Shown: piece after piece, positions 1 through 12,944 of the stretch | Layout: the number at the start of each line of letters is the position of its first letter | Numbering within the stretch: position 1 is the first letter of the stretch | Assembly (NCBI GenBank): GCA_021229015.1 | Contig: CM037781.1 | Location: 38,423,897-38,487,896, forward strand | Direction: 5' to 3' | Source: Solen grandis | Lineage: Eukaryota > Mollusca > Bivalvia > Adapedonta > Solenidae | DNA: 64,000 bases | Position numbers and translations under genes: made by a program | The notes under the pieces: generated by a model | What the model was told of the DNA's origin: nothing | Seen by the model: the letters and a program-made list of their open reading frames with translations, nothing else | Databases searched by the model: none

Positions 1-172
1 TTAGACAAGTTTTTACAATTGATACTAACGCTCTCCACAGATTATGGATTATAAAAGTACTTTTCACTTTGGGAGCTTTCTTGCCCATTGCTGGGGTCAA
101 ACTCAAAAACTTAAGGTTTTGTTGTCAAAGGACACCACCACTTGACCACTGTGCCTCTTCTTTATGCACTGT

Positions 173-404
173 TTAACCCTTTTACCTCATAAAGGCTCAT
201 TTTGATGTCTTGGAAAACAGATCAGATCCTGAAAGGAGCTGTCTGATCAGGGTCTCTCTGTTTGCTCATAAAAGATTGTGGCGCAGATTCTTAATAGTCT
301 GCATGGCAAAGAATGATCTAACGTTTCGTAACACCATTTGAAGTTCAGTCAGTTAAGATATAATAAGTTCTAAATTTGCACATGAATATTCAAGGTGTAA
401 AGTG
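173..404 (+). mobile_element. MITE family B copy 1
   Basis: About 230 bases beginning TTAACCCTTTTACCTCAT. It carries the family interior (CAGATCAGATCC..GTCTGATCAGG, TTTGCTCATA, GTCTGCATGGCAAAGAA) and ends in CATGAATATTCA..GTAAAG. The family recurs at least ten times in the window. Left TTAA is present, right end decayed. Confidence 0.75.
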
Positions 405-670
405 ATATGCTTTTCCTGAGACACAGTATAGGGTGGAGGTATTGATAAGTCATCCCCTGTGATAACTACAGCTTAGGTGGGTTCTGTCAGAGTGTCGAGG
501 TGCTGCTGATGAATGGCAAACTGACATTGATAGCATCATGAGCATTTGTGATTACAACTGACTTGCATGAATATCAAACTATAAACCTGTATAACTGATA
601 GGTGTTGTAGCAGCCCTAGCTTAAATAGTTAAATGGGGGCCATTTATGAATTACTCCCATGAACATATCT

Positions 671-794
671 TTTTGGGTCACCTGCTGTAAGCAGAGGTGA
701 CACATAGGGATCACTTTTCCGTTGTCTGTCTGTCCGCCACACATAATCCATCACGCTTCAGCAGGTGACACTTGTGTTCCAGAGAACACTATTG
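671..794 (+). mobile_element. Short Helentron-like element (TGTCACCTGC family), copy 1
   Basis: It starts with the hairpin GTCACCTGCTGTAAGCAGAGGTGAC, followed by a GTCTGTCTGTCC stretch. It ends with CAGCAGGTGACAC and the hairpin GTGTTCCAGAGAACAC then TATTG. Only about 125 bases: the internal tandem array typical of longer relatives is missing. Confidence 0.7.
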
Positions 795-914
795 TTCTGT
801 TATGCTGACACATGTGTTCCAATGTACACTTCTGGTTATACAACATGCATATTGTTGAGTTGCTGAGGTGCTGTGTGGATGTAAATCAGCTCTGGTTCAT
901 CCTTACCTTCACAG

Positions 915-3900
915 CTGCTGATCCACAAGGCAAGGCCTTCAAAGATGGTCTGTTGGACAAAGATGGCCTCCCGCCAGTTGGAAGATTGCTACAGTATGAG
1001 GAACCCTATTTCAGGTGAGTGATTCTTGGTCAGGTAGACCAGTCCTAGTGGTGGAATGGATTAGGTGTCCGCCCTCTAGCTTGGAAGTTGTGGGTTTGAT
1101 CCCTGGTCAAGATATAGAAGTCATTAATCATTGCACAGATGTATGGCTCTCAACATATAAGGTTAGGTGTGGGACAGGTTGGCCCAGTGTCTGGATAATT
1201 TGGCTGGATGTGGTATCAGGCCCCTTGTTCTGTGACTTTGAAGTATATAATATTGGTCTTATGTAGTCAAGTTCTCAAATGCAAGCCCATGAATAAATTA
1301 CGTTACGTAGGTTTGATTTCTTTACCATATTATGTTGGTATTACAGTTATGTCAACATGCAGAATGGAGAGTATAAGATCACCAAGTACAAGAGCAGGGA
1401 GCCAGCCTATGTGGAACATGTCCGTATTTGTGGAAATGAACAGGGAACCAATCTGCTTAGTCGAGTCAAGATTATGACAAGAACAAACGTAAGCTATGAT
1501 GTCCTTTGTATGAGTTATTTGGTATAGCACAGCCATTTTGATGCCAGTATTGGCGTATCTCCACTTCCAAAGTGTTTATAAAAGGGAACTATGGAAAGTA
1601 AGGTCAATATGCATTTGTTTGACAAAGTAATGATCAGGTTTTATTTAGTTTTACAATTTCCCCACTGGAGATGTATTCAAATCTCCCTAGAGCTGAAAGT
1701 CAGATAATTATTGTAATCAAAGCATTACATCCCTGATGTATTCACTGCATTTTACATGAGCCATGCCGTGCGATATGTATATATATGTTGAACATTGCTG
1801 CTGTTATACCTGATAAATACCATTGAATTTTTTTATATCAGCAATGAAATATAAGTTTTTGTAATGATTAAAAAAAAACAGGACATACTTTTAAGAATTG
1901 CAATGAAATATTAGTACTTTTTTCAATATAATGCACCAAAATATAACTCATTGTAAATGGTTTCTGCAGGAAGCTTAACACAAAATGTAGACAATTACTA
2001 CTTATTCATTTTATACTGCTATATGCGGTATCATCAAAATTGAAAAAAAATATGCAAAATTTCCCGATTTTGGTGGTATTGCATGCAATATTTTCCAGTA
2101 TTGATGGCACTGTGTACAAACTTTCCCAATTTTGAAGGTTTTGTGTGCAATATTAATGTCCCAATTTTGAACTCACAGGCAAATTATAATAACAAAATCT
2201 CTTCTATGATTTACCATGGTGTCAAATGACTGTTTTGAGAAACAAAGCATTAAGATTTGTTACTGTACCTTGCAGAGAAATCCAGTTATAGGAGATAAGT
2301 TTGCCAGCAGACATGGACAAAAGGGTGTGTGTAGGTATGTATGATATTAATTAACCCTATCATTATATAGACTTATTGACACATCAGAAAACTGAGCAGA
2401 CCAGATTAGACATGTCCCTTTTGGATTAGTCTTATTTAGGTCTCCTCTGGGACATTAATCCCTATAAATAAAGAAACTGTTTGCCAATAAGCTTTTGTCG
2501 CTCAGATTCTACTGTCTGCATGGCAGACAGTACCATATACCATGTAAAGATTAGTCAATTAATACTCAAAATATCAAGAATTTGTACATGAATATTCATG
2601 AGGTAAAGAGTCCAACAGGTGCTTGTTTCACTAGACTGTACAGATAAGCTTACTAGAGGTCTTAAAGTGTTAAAGGATGCTGCTTAACTACTGGTATTAC
2701 ATCAACCCTTTTCCACTGTGATTTTGAGAGCCAGTCTGTGCACTTTGATTGTTAATGTGGGGAAGTCTTCCATTTGGCTTGCTGTAGGTTGATGGTTCTA
2801 CCTGAGTGCCTCTGAGCAGTAAAGATCTTCTTCCATGCGTAATTTGTTGGACTAAAATGATGTTTCAACAAATTATTAAATGTTAATTTAAATATTATTT
2901 GATATTTTTCCTCTCGCCTTAATTTCCTGTTTTTATATGATCATATTTAATAGTCATTTTTTTCCCTTCCAAAACATACTTTTGAACAGGAATTGAGCAC
3001 TGGTCTTTGTACAAAAATATATGTAGCATTGTTAATCCAACAGTATTAGAATCTCAGCATTTAATATTGTACAAATGTACTCCCACCTTTTGTCTAGATT
3101 TATTTTTCATCCAATTCCTAAATATTTGTAAATAACTCTTTTTAGAAGTGTAAAATGTTTAGAAATGAATAATTTCAGTTTTTGGTTTGGTTTGATCTAC
3201 TATATCAGTATTTTTGTTGATATGTTCAGACTTTTATGTTTTAATCTTAGTAATAGATAAATATAAAAAGTATTTAGGCATGTTCATAAAATCTTATTTC
3301 CGTTGAATTAAGATTGGTTCGGACATTTTATAGACTTATGGAACGTCTAATATTCTTGTTTTTCAGTATGATGTACCCAGTTGAGAATCTGCCATTCACA
3401 GAGAGCGGGATGACACCGGACATCATCTTCAACCCCCATGGATATCCCTCCAGAATGACAATAGGTAGGCTTGTGGGAGACATTACATGGAAGTGGAAAC
3501 ATTTGTGGAACAGATAGATTGAGTATTTGATGATACTCTATTCAACTTGACCAGTTACTCAATTGTTTTCAAATTAATTGATTAACAAAACTGACTTAAA
3601 GTCTGCAATTTTGTAAGGTAAATTGAAACAATGAATTTTAGTCTTGTTCACATTTGTTTTCTTCAGTATAGATTAGGTTAACCGTAAATGCCTATCTGTT
3701 CCTCTGGCATTGTGGATAATATTTGTGCTGATAGACATGCAGGCATTGTTTATGTGCTTGACACTCAGCCCCTCACTGCATGGGTTCGAATCCCAGCAGG
3801 GTCATTCGGATTTTCATGTGAGGAAGCCTTCCAGCTGGCTTGCAGTAGGTTGGTGGTATTACCCAGTTGCCTCCATGCATTTTGGGGTCTTCCTCCACCT

Positions 3901-6900
3901 GTAATTAGCTGGATGTTACTATATGACTGAAATACTGTCAAAGCGACGGTAAACTCAAATAGTCACGTCAGTTATGTGCTTGAACACAAGGGTAAGGGGT
4001 GGAATGGTCAAGTTGTAAATGAGAATTGTGTCCAGCAATATTCAATAAGATCATGGATAATACGAGTATAAGTTATGGTGGTATCTTATTGTGTTCTGTA
4101 GAAAGCAGTTAAGTCTTCTACTTCTTAATTTATTGTACTAAGCTGGAATGAAAAAAATGCTTCCTTGGAAACTCATTTTAGAATAAACTTGCTTTATAAA
4201 GTGAAGTTGGGCAAGTCAAGGTAGTGTGGCTATTCTTCACCTTCAGAAATCGTTAAAGTTTGAGAGACTGTTTGGTTGCCTTATTCCCTTGTGTTTTCTC
4301 CAGATACTCCTGTTTGAACTTACTTATAATGCCTTCTTATCTTATTCCTGGAAGCTTCTTCAGATGAATGTTTTATTTTTCCATTCAGGGATGATGATCG
4401 AAAGCATGGCCGGGAAAGCATCAGCATCATTTGGCGAGTGTTATGACGCATCACCGTTCACTTTTTCAGAAGATGACTCAGCTATTGACCACTTCGGGAA
4501 TATGCTGGTCAAAGGTATGAAGGCATTCTGGGAGTCAGATCTTTGTCATGATATGTATAGTAAATTTTTTATTTGGATTATATAAATTTATAAAGAATTA
4601 ATCATTTAAACCAGTAATAGTACACTATTATTGACAAAATCAATAAAAATAGATAGTAATTTATTCGGAACATGGTACAGTCAAACTTGTGATAGTGGTC
4701 ACGTGTATTAATCATTCACCATGATGTAAGCGGTCATATCAGGTCCCCCCAAGCAAATTCTTCTTTATTGTCGTGTAATTAGTGGTCACTTGTCATATGC
4801 GGTCAACGGTCACCTTAAAAGGGGATAATCCTACTTCAAAGGAGTCCTAATTAGGGGTCAATCAGCTGGTGTGATCCCACACCGAACGCGTTCCCATTAA
4901 TCCCCTGCTCCCCACCCGCAGGCATAATTGGCACACTTCCGCTGGCAAACTTACAGTGTTTGCCAACGTCACGCTGTTTGCGAAGGGCTAGCTTAACCAG
5001 TCAACCATCACTGAATGTTTTAATTATTCCCGATTGCCTTTTATCTATGCATAGTTAGAAATTTGATGAAATATGAACAGTTATGCACTCAATACTGCTA
5101 CGTTCGATATGCTCGGCTGACTAGATGATCGCCGATCAGTGTTAATGTTGGAATTATGAATGCATAATCATATGTGGACATATTTTATCTTTCGAGAGTT
5201 ATAAAGGTGTTTTCATTAATTGCTTGATCAAAGAACATCGACTGTTTGCTGCTAAAAACAAGAAATGGCTAGTGATATAAAATGGAATATTTAGAACACA
5301 ACGGTAATGTGTCCGCGTATGCCATCATGCCAATCGAAAATGTCTGACGCTAGAAAACAAAATAAAAGTTCTGAAACTTCCTGAAGCTGGGAAAAACTCT
5401 GGAATAATCGCAGCTGAACGATGGCTTGACTCAGATCCAGAATATCTCAAAATGAGAACGGGAATTACTTGAAGAGTTTGAGAGAGCGAAAATTTAGATC
5501 TAAAAAGATCATGGCGAACAACACCCAAAGATAATTTAATGATATCTGTTACCGCTGGTTTCTCGACGCAACGTCAAAACAAGTTCCTGTGTCTGGCCCA
5601 CTTATGAGTTATTTAACTTTTTTAAGATACATGTTTATTTTTGATATATTCATACTTGTTCTTATCATTTGAATATTTACTTTGTTATGGGTATAAGACT
5701 CAGAAAGAGAAAGAGATAAAAATTGAAAGGGGGGGAGGAAGAGAGTTTGTGTATAGGTATAATGTACATATAAAAAGGTAAAGGTAAAAATAAATTCATA
5801 CATACATATGTACAAGCAAGCATATATACATTGACATGTACTATCAAAAATGGCCGATACTATATTTTGTCTTAAGCAGCCAACTTGTCTTAAGCAGCCA
5901 ATTGTGGCCCATCCCTTGGGTGGCTGCTTAATACAAGTTTGACTGTATTACTATGAGATTAATATCATATGAGAATTTGATAATGACTTACATAAGTGTT
6001 GAATTCAAAATTTCTTACCTCGAAGTTAATAAATTTTTTATGTGTGTTGAGGAAAACCTATGGTAAGAATTTTTTAAAAAGAGAGCAACTTACAAAGTTA
6101 CAGACTTAATTTTACATTCTAAAAAATTGCCTGTGAGCTTGCATTTATATGATATGTAAAACATTCCTCTCATGAATATTCATGTATTAATTTATGACAT
6201 GAATATTAATTAACTGAACATTAATTAGCATATGAAAACAATGGATTTTTCTTAGCTGTGCAGACTGTGTAAAAATATGACCTACCACAGTATATGATCA
6301 ATTAGAGGAGACCCTGATCACACAGATTGTGAGTCTGCTCTGTTCTGCCAATGCATGACATGTGTCTATATTATGAAATAAAGGATGTGAATAGCAGTGT
6401 TATAATTAAGTAAAACAACTGAATGTTGGCTTGTGATTCAGCGGGGTACAACTACTACGGGACAGAGAGGTTGTACAGTGGTACAGACGGACGTGAACTG
6501 GAGGCAGACATATTCATGGGCGTGGTCTACTATCAGAGACTGAGGCACATGGTGTCGGACAAGTTTCAGGTGAGGTTCACTGTTAACAGATGATGGAACA
6601 TAAGTAGTCAGCATTTACTGAAAATGTTAACCCTTACAATGCTCTGGGCTCTTGTGACTGCCTTTGCGACCATTGCAGACCAAGATCAGCCTGCATATCT
6701 GTGCTGTCTGATCATGATCTGCACTGTACACTGTTCAGTCAAAAATTTTCAGCAAACACTCTAATAAACTGCAAAAATGTAGAAAAGACAAATTAAGAAA
6801 TATAGCATGGTAAGGGCTAAAGGTGCTAACATGAATGATCTAAAAAAGGACTCTGCTGAGTTCTGTATCATTTCAGCCAGGTTCATATTTTAGCATATGA

Positions 6901-9900
6901 TGACTACATATGACCAGCTCTGTTAATCACACAACGCTGTGTTCCTCCTGTTTTTGTATTTCATCAGTGTTAATTTAGTTTCTGTGAAACACAAGGAGAT
7001 TTATGTAAAGTCGATGAATTTTCTTTTAATAGCTTAATAATGATTTTTGTTTCGATTACTAAAAATATGCATTTATGTATTTATACATAGTCAGCAAAAT
7101 GAAGCACATTGGATGAATACAGTGATGGTTGGTCGCAGCATATAACTAGTGATATATGTATATCTAAAAAAAGGAAAAGACCTTTTCAACAGAAATATGA
7201 AACAGTCCGAAATAATGTTCTTTTTCTGGTGATGAAAAAAACAAATTAAGGGGATTTGTACAAAATCTCGCTGAGACGCTTACAATCTTGCTGATGCTTA
7301 ACACACGCTTTACAGTATTACTAAATAAAGGAGATCAGTGACCTTATAAGAGACATAATCAGCAAATTTAAGAGAAATCTCCATTTATTTATAATATATA
7401 TGAGCGATTTTACACATCTCAAATTATCTTGTGAACACATGATCATACATACAACTTAACAATAGCTTCTCTTGACTAGCTCTTTACCTGTATCGGAGTT
7501 GCGGATCTATGCTAGGTCATCAGGTCTTTGAAAAATGTAAAGCTTATTACTAAATGCTGGGCTATGAGGTGTGTGATAATTATGATGAGCACTCAACCCC
7601 ATGTACATTTATACTAATGTCATTCAGTTACATGGCTCAAGACATGGACCTGGGTTTTTAGCTCACCTGAGCAAAGCTCAGGGTGAGCTTTTGTGATTCC
7701 GTGAGTGTCCGTCATCTGTCGTGCGGTGTGCGTCGTCAACAATTTAGTGTTTACACTCTATCACCTTCATTTCTTAAGCAATCAACTTCAAACTTTAAGA
7801 CAATGTTTATGACCATAATGTCTTGATTGAGTTTGATTATGGCTGAAATCAGTAAATTAAGTCAGGAGTTATGCCCGTTTTAATATATAAAAAAAATGTC
7901 AGATTTCACTTTGTTTACACTCTATCACCTTTATTTCTAAAGCAATCATCTTCAAACTTTATGACAATGTTTATGCCATAATGTCTCGATTGAGTTTGAT
8001 TATGGCTGAGATGGGCCAATCAGTCAAGGAGTTATGCCCCTTTTAATAACAAAACAAGTGACAGGATGTCACAAAACCAGGTTTTCTTTTCTCAGTGTTT
8101 CGTCCAGTACAGATTATTTGTATCAGTCAAATAATTTTGTGCTCAATGTCTATTAAATCTAATGCAATTCTGTATAAAGCAAACATACATAATATGTGCA
8201 ACAAGGATTTTTAACTTACATTTATCCACATTAACTTTGAACAAGACATGAATATGATGCAACAATCTGCTTCTGAAAATGTCACTTTAGCATTCATTTT
8301 AACTAAATTCTACTTTATTTTTTGTGTGGGGGTATATAGGAATCCCCAGTTGTCTGTCTGTCTATCCCTATTCTTGCTCCATATCAGGAATTTTTACGAA
8401 GGGGCAAACATGTAACTCCAAAATTATGAACCACAGAGTGAGGTTCCTATGCACTGCATTCAGCCTCAATGAGATGTATGCACCTATAAAGTTTCAAGTC
8501 AATACCTCTTATAATGTAGAGTTATGCTCCGGACAAGGAATTTTATCAAAGGGGCTTAACTTCATCAAAAATGGTCAAACTGCAAAACACAGGTAATATT
8601 CTCTCAGGGTGACTTTGTGAAGGTACTTTTGTTAAAGTATGGACAAAATTTATAAAGAAATGTAGAAGTTGTGCACGAAAGAATATTTCCCTTTATATTA
8701 CATCCATTAAGGAATAGTTTACGCCCGCCCGCTCATCTGCCCGCCCGCCGACATACCCCAATCTAATAACCAGAGTTTTCCTTTGAGAAACCTGGTTAAA
8801 AATGCTAGATTTCACATTGTTTACACTCTAGCATCTTTATTTTTTGAGCAGTCATCTTCAAACTTTATGAAAATGTTTATGACCATAATGTCTCCATTGA
8901 GTTCAATTATGGCTGAAATGGGCCAATAAGGTAAGAAGTTATCCCCCTTTTAATTAAAAAATTATGCAAGATTTCAGTTTGTTTACACTGTAGCATCTTC
9001 ATTTTTTGAGCAATCATCTTCAAACTTTATGGCAATGTTGATGACCATAATGTCTCAATTGAGTTTGATTATGGCTGAGATGGGCCATTAGTTCAGGAGA
9101 TATTCCCCTTTTAATATCAAAATATGCCAGATTTCACATTTACACTCTAGCATCTTCATTTTTTGTGCAATCATCTTCAAACTTTATGACAATGTTTATG
9201 ACTATAATATCTCAATTGAGTTTGATTATGGCTGATATGGGCCAATTAGTTCAGGAGTTATGTCCCTTTTAATATCAAAACATGCCAAATTTCACTTTGT
9301 TTAAACTCTAACATCTTTATTTCTTAAGCATTCATCTTTCTCAGGTGAGCGATTCAGGGCCATCTTGGCCCTCTTGTTTCATGTGAGGAAGCCCTCTTGC
9401 TGGCTTGTGTTTAGTTGATGGCTGTACGCTTGTGTTTAGTTGATGGCTGTACCAAAATGTCTTTGAATACTCATTCCATGTGTATAAGATTTTTGAGAAA
9501 TGAATGTTGATTTAATTGTTGCCCTAAGGTGCGCACAACAGGGCCTATAGACCAGGTGACACACCAGCCAGTGAAAGGGAGGAGAAGGATGGGTGGAGTC
9601 AGGTTTGGGGAGATGGAGAGAGATGCCCTCATCTCACATGGCGCCTCCTTCCTTCTGCAGGATCGTCTCCTCAACTGCTCGGACAAGTCTGCTGTGAGTA
9701 TCTGAACAATGCCTTTCAGAAGTTTATGCCCACACTAGACAAAATTAAGGTCCCCACTGGTTGAGTTCAGGTGCCCACTAGATGTACATGTATTAACCAT
9801 CTTTCATGGAATGAAATTGCAACATATCTTCATGGAACCTATCCTTAATAAACAAGAATTAATTGATTTGGTTTACTGGTTCCAGGAATAAGAAAATAAG

Positions 9901-10202
9901 AAAGAACATTTCACAGATATTTCATACTGGCTGCAAGAAAAAATGCTGATTTTGACCCCAGATTCAATCGTCCATTACAGATTGTTGTCTGCACAAAATG
10001 TGGAAATCTGCTGTCAGCATCCAAGGAGAAGCCAGCCCAGACGACAGCAGCAGCTTCATTTGAGTCCCAGCGAGAGTGGTCCTGCCTCTTGTGTAAGGAG
10101 ACAAAACACATGCAGCTAGTCACCGTGCCGTATGTGCTGCGATACCTTGTGGCCGAACTGGCTTCCATGAACATTTGTATGGATGTGAAGGTCAAAAGTT
10201 GA
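915..10202 (+). CDS. POLR1B: RNA polymerase I subunit RPA2 (3' part of gene, 8 exons)
   Basis: This is the second-largest (beta-like) subunit of RNA polymerase I, which transcribes rRNA precursor in the nucleolus. Eight coding exons are visible: 915-1014, 1347-1488, 2276-2334, 3367-3464, 4389-4514, 6442-6569, 9529-9693 and 9981-10202 (TGA at 10200-10202). All have GT/AG borders and all phases agree, giving about 345 C-terminal residues; human POLR1B is about 1135, so the 5' two thirds lie left of the window. Diagnostic motifs are [24 protein letters not shown] (the hybrid-binding signature of second-largest subunits), [43 protein letters not shown] and [14 protein letters not shown]. The last exon carries the CxxC...CxxC zinc-binding segment (CTKC and CLLC) and ends [17 protein letters not shown]. 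The motif order matches RPA2 rather than RPB2 or RPC2, judged from memory. Introns hold repeats. No convincing AATAAA follows the stop; a weak ATTAAA is at 10797. Confidence 0.95.
1030..1265 (+). mobile_element. tRNA-derived SINE (family 1), decayed copy
   Basis: A tRNA-like head with the B-box-like GGGTTTGATCCC is followed by a body with GGCCCAGTGTCTGGATAATTT and GGCTGGATGTGGTATCA. That body is shared with better copies at 26685 and 41921. It lies directly after the donor of the first visible POLR1B exon. Confidence 0.7.
2351..2611 (+). mobile_element. MITE family B copy 2
   Basis: It begins TTAACCC and carries the GTCTGCATGGCA interior and a CATGAATATTCATGAGGTAAAG right end. The middle (2440-2490) diverges from other copies. 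It lies in a POLR1B intron. Confidence 0.7.
2745..2860 (+). mobile_element. SINE family 2 fragment
   Basis: The body only (GGGGAAGTCTTCC..GGCTTGCTGTAGGTTGATGG..CTTCTTCCATGCG). It matches the central part of the fuller copy at 3731; the tRNA head is not visible. Confidence 0.55.
3731..4030 (+). mobile_element. tRNA-derived SINE (family 2), fuller copy
   Basis: The head contains a perfect B box GGTTCGAATCC near 3783. The body has GTGAGGAAGCC..GGCTTGCAGTAGGTTGGTGG and CTTCCTCCACCTGTAATTA, and ends near AATATTCAATAAGATC. It is not a tRNA gene: there is no cloverleaf with an anticodon arm, and the tail is SINE-like. Confidence 0.7.
4676..5947. mobile_element. Decayed pogo/Tigger-type DNA transposon with terminal inverted repeats
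   Basis: The ends are perfect 15-base inverted repeats, TACAGTCAAACTTGT and ACAAGTTTGACTGTA, with TA at both edges as expected for Tc1/mariner/pogo target sites. Inside, around 5361-5460 on the plus strand, a broken frame reads [19 protein letters not shown]. This resembles the N-terminal helix-turn-helix of CENP-B/Tigger transposases but is interrupted by stops. At about 1.27 kb it is a non-autonomous remnant. TTAAGCAGCC motifs near the right end recur in smaller relatives at 39798. Confidence 0.75.
6163..6388 (-). mobile_element. MITE family B copy 3
   Basis: CTCATGAATATTCATG at the left, TGTGCAGACTGTGTAAAA and AGAGGAGACCCTGATCA inside, TGAAATAAAGGATG at the right. Both terminal TTAACCCTTT motifs are eroded. 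Confidence 0.65.
6627..6820. mobile_element. MITE family C (TTAACCCTTAC-AATGCT)
   Basis: About 190 bases beginning TTAACCCTTACAATGCT and ending AGCATGGTAAGGGCTAA, so the termini are roughly inverted. The interior differs from families A and B. It starts 57 bases after the donor of POLR1B exon 6442-6569. Confidence 0.6.
7660..9376 (+). mobile_element. Helentron-like element 'S' (AGCTCACCTGAGC), copy 1
   Basis: The left end is AGCTCACCTGAGC with a hairpin; the right end is CAGGTGAGCGATTC then hairpin GGGCCATCTTGGCCC and CTCTTG before TTT. The interior is a tandem array of about 190-base units (TTTACACTCTAGCATCTT..TGAGTTTGATTATGGCTG), partly interrupted by another element at 8084-8797. Layout is as in bivalve pearl/Helentron-type non-autonomous elements. 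No coding capacity seen. Confidence 0.75.
8084..8797. mobile_element. Element nested inside S copy 1 (AACCAGGTTT ends)
   Basis: It begins AACCAGGTTTTCTTTTCTC and ends GAGAAACCTGGTT, giving imperfect inverted termini. On both sides the S-element 190-base array resumes. The interior holds a GTCTGTCTGTC stretch (8350) and a CCGCCCG-rich stretch (8725). Confidence 0.6.
9377..9470 (+). mobile_element. SINE family 2 fragment
   Basis: ATGTGAGGAAGCC..GGCTTGTG..TAGTTGATGGCTGTAC matches the body of SINE family 2, with an internal 23-base duplication (CTTGTGTTTAGTTGATGG twice). It lies just before the acceptor of the POLR1B exon at 9529. Confidence 0.5.
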
Positions 10203-10703
10203 GGCTTGTGACTGGTATACCAGTATATAGGGTTTGGATCCAAGCAGTGACTCAACATTTACCACTCATGTTTTCAGTATCGCAGCATTTTACATACTGT
10301 GTGACATGATAGAATTATGGGCTTTAAAGTGAGATTTCAAGTGTTATAATGAGTTAAACCAAGTTGAGAAGGTTGATCTGGTTTTAAATAGATAATGTTC
10401 CATTTCCTCTTGTGAGGTAAAGGGTCAGTAAGGGAGTTTCGGTTCTTTCTGAAGATTTTGGTTGGTTTGTATAACTGAAGAAAAGCAAACAATATTTGTT
10501 GTTTTTCATTTACTGTCATGGGGCATATGATATGCCTAGTTTTGCTAACAGGTGACAGTTGCTCAGGAAGAATGTTTGCATTGATTTATAAACCTTGATG
10601 TTTAGTACTACATTGAAATGTTTACCATACTGACACATTACAAACCATGTTTACTTGTGTTTATTGCGTTTCTTACAGCTGTTTCTCATTAGGCATTTCC
10701 TCA

Positions 10704-10790
10704 TTCAGGTCCTTACAAAACAAATTCAGGTCCTCACAAGGCAGAAATTCAGGTCCTTACAAAACAAGTTCAGGTCCTCACAAGACAAAT
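10704..10790 (+). repeat. Minisatellite of TTCAGGTCCT units
   Basis: Four units start at 10704, 10725, 10748 and 10769, with spacings 21, 23 and 21. Two types alternate: TTCAGGTCCTTACAAAACAA and TTCAGGTCCTCACAAG. The array therefore looks like a duplicated two-unit block about 44 bases long. Confidence 0.85.
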
Positions 10791-11110
10791 TTCCCAATTA
10801 AATGGATACCTTGAGGTTTGTCATGCAAGTGAACTATTAACACATGAAGAATTACAGCGTATATTTCAATGTGCATTATTATTTTCCTACTTGATTACTA
10901 GTCTTTATTGTATGTAGTTGGCCTTGACTTCATTTCATGACAAGTGTTAAGAGGTGATATTAGTGTACAGTACAGGTCTTCAGTGAAGATCTATTGCAAT
11001 GTCCTTCACTTTAATACGAAAGACTGTCCAACATTGGACTCCAAGTTCCATTGCAATTTATTAGGTCACCTAAGAAGATTTTTCAGATAGCATGTGTGAT
11101 CCATTATAAG

Positions 11111-11210
11111 NNNNNNNNNNNNNNNNNNNNNNNNNNNNNNNNNNNNNNNNNNNNNNNNNNNNNNNNNNNNNNNNNNNNNNNNNNNNNNNNNNNNNNNNNN
11201 NNNNNNNNNN
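11111..11210. other. Assembly gap (100 N)
   Basis: One hundred N in a row, a conventional fixed-size scaffold gap, so the true distance is unknown. Together with the gap at 61211 it delimits a contig of exactly 50,000 bases. Confidence 0.99.
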
Positions 11211-12944
11211 TAATAATATATTGGGGGATTTTGTTAAGAGACCAATTATTTTCCAATGTTATAGAGGAGAATAAGCGATTACAGATATAGAAAACTCGAA
11301 CGTAGGTATTTCATAAAATTTCAAAGAAAAAGAAGTAAGAATGCATGTTACAAAAATACGATTATCAGATCACAGCTATTGAAAAGGGTAAGTTAGCGAT
11401 ATATATAAAGGATCTTTTTTTTGAAAAATTTGAAATTGTTTTGTAGATCATGTGGAATATGCATATATATTAATATTGCATTATTATTGTATTAAATGTA
11501 ATTGTGTGTAACCATATTGCATGTATGTATATGTGTACTATGTGGCCAAAGGCGGCTTTACAGTTGCAAATAATACACACATCCACAAGCTCATTCAGGT
11601 TGATGATGAACTCCTAAATTTAGATTTATGCTGTAAATTGACAATTCGATTTATTACATTGTAATACTCTATCCCCCTCAATCGCCTTTCATATAAAGTT
11701 TAGAATATTGATCAACCATTGTTCTCTCTTTCCATCTTTAGCTGTCTTTCTCACATTTCAATCATTATTAATACCACTATTGCAACACCAAAATGATGAT
11801 GTGTGTATGTGTTAGTTTTCTATCTGATCATCAATCAAAACCGACCAGAATCTTATATGGAAATAAAATGGTGTATTGCTGTATCCCTATGTTGTATTGT
11901 TGTATACATGTTATACTTAGTGTAATAAAGATATATTCTGTTCCGTTCTGGTTAAAGGAGCGGAAGTCTCCAGTGGGAATCAGAAAGGAATGAACCAACA
12001 TATATAAACCGGAGACACCCCACTGAGCAGGACTGTACTCCCCACAGTAGGGGGCTCAGTTTAACTATATTGGCTGTTTATTTGATCTTCGCTTAATCGG
12101 AGTAACTACTATCAGAATAGAAACAGGGCGTTATGAATCTTATTGGAATTGAATGACTGTGTATGTTTTGTAATAATACTGTGGTTGAGTCAGAAGTACG
12201 CTACATAACTTATATGACAATATCCAACAAAATCTGATAAATAGAAATTGTCTTTTAATATATATGACAAGAATATGATTGTCTGACAGAGATGATAATC
12301 GCTTTTTTTTCTCGCAAGTGCGTGTACCTTTAGTTTTTCATAAGCATTCCTTCTTTTGAAAAGTGTTAAATATGGATTAGCGTCTGTCTCTATGTTCTTA
12401 TAATTTTAGTCTTTTGTGATCTTTTGGTCTCCTGTTATAGCTTTGTATATATAGTGTGTGCATTGTATTATGTATATTTATGTGCCAGTTGTACACAGAT
12501 ACATATTATTTTTGTAATTATACAGAAATCATGCGAACATTTTTATTTACATAATGCATATGGCCTACAATGGTAATTAACATCAGCACAATAATAAAAA
12601 AAAAATAAGGAGACAAAATTAAACAGTACAATCAAATCATGCATACATAATACAAATACAATTAAAAAGGGCTAGATATAAAATATATTCACTTATTTAC
12701 CACGGACCTATGGTATATAGGTCCGTGTATATACTTTTTAATATTATAACATTATAATTTTTCAGATTTCGTTTGTATTATACAGTCAAATTATTAATCA
12801 TATAGCAAATTTCAAAAGAACGATATAACAATTGTCATCTTAACATTCAGTATCATAAAAATACATGCACAACCCTTACTCTGCATTTAATGATTTCACA
12901 AATATTTAAATGGCCACTTGATACAATACTATTGAAAGATTATA

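Noticed and set aside
3760..3800. tRNA gene suggested by GGTTCGAATCC
   Set aside because: No complete cloverleaf; the sequence continues into a SINE body shared with other places.
4226..4585. 119-codon open frame
   Set aside because: It is the POLR1B exon 4389-4514 extended into both introns. Only the exon matches the family.
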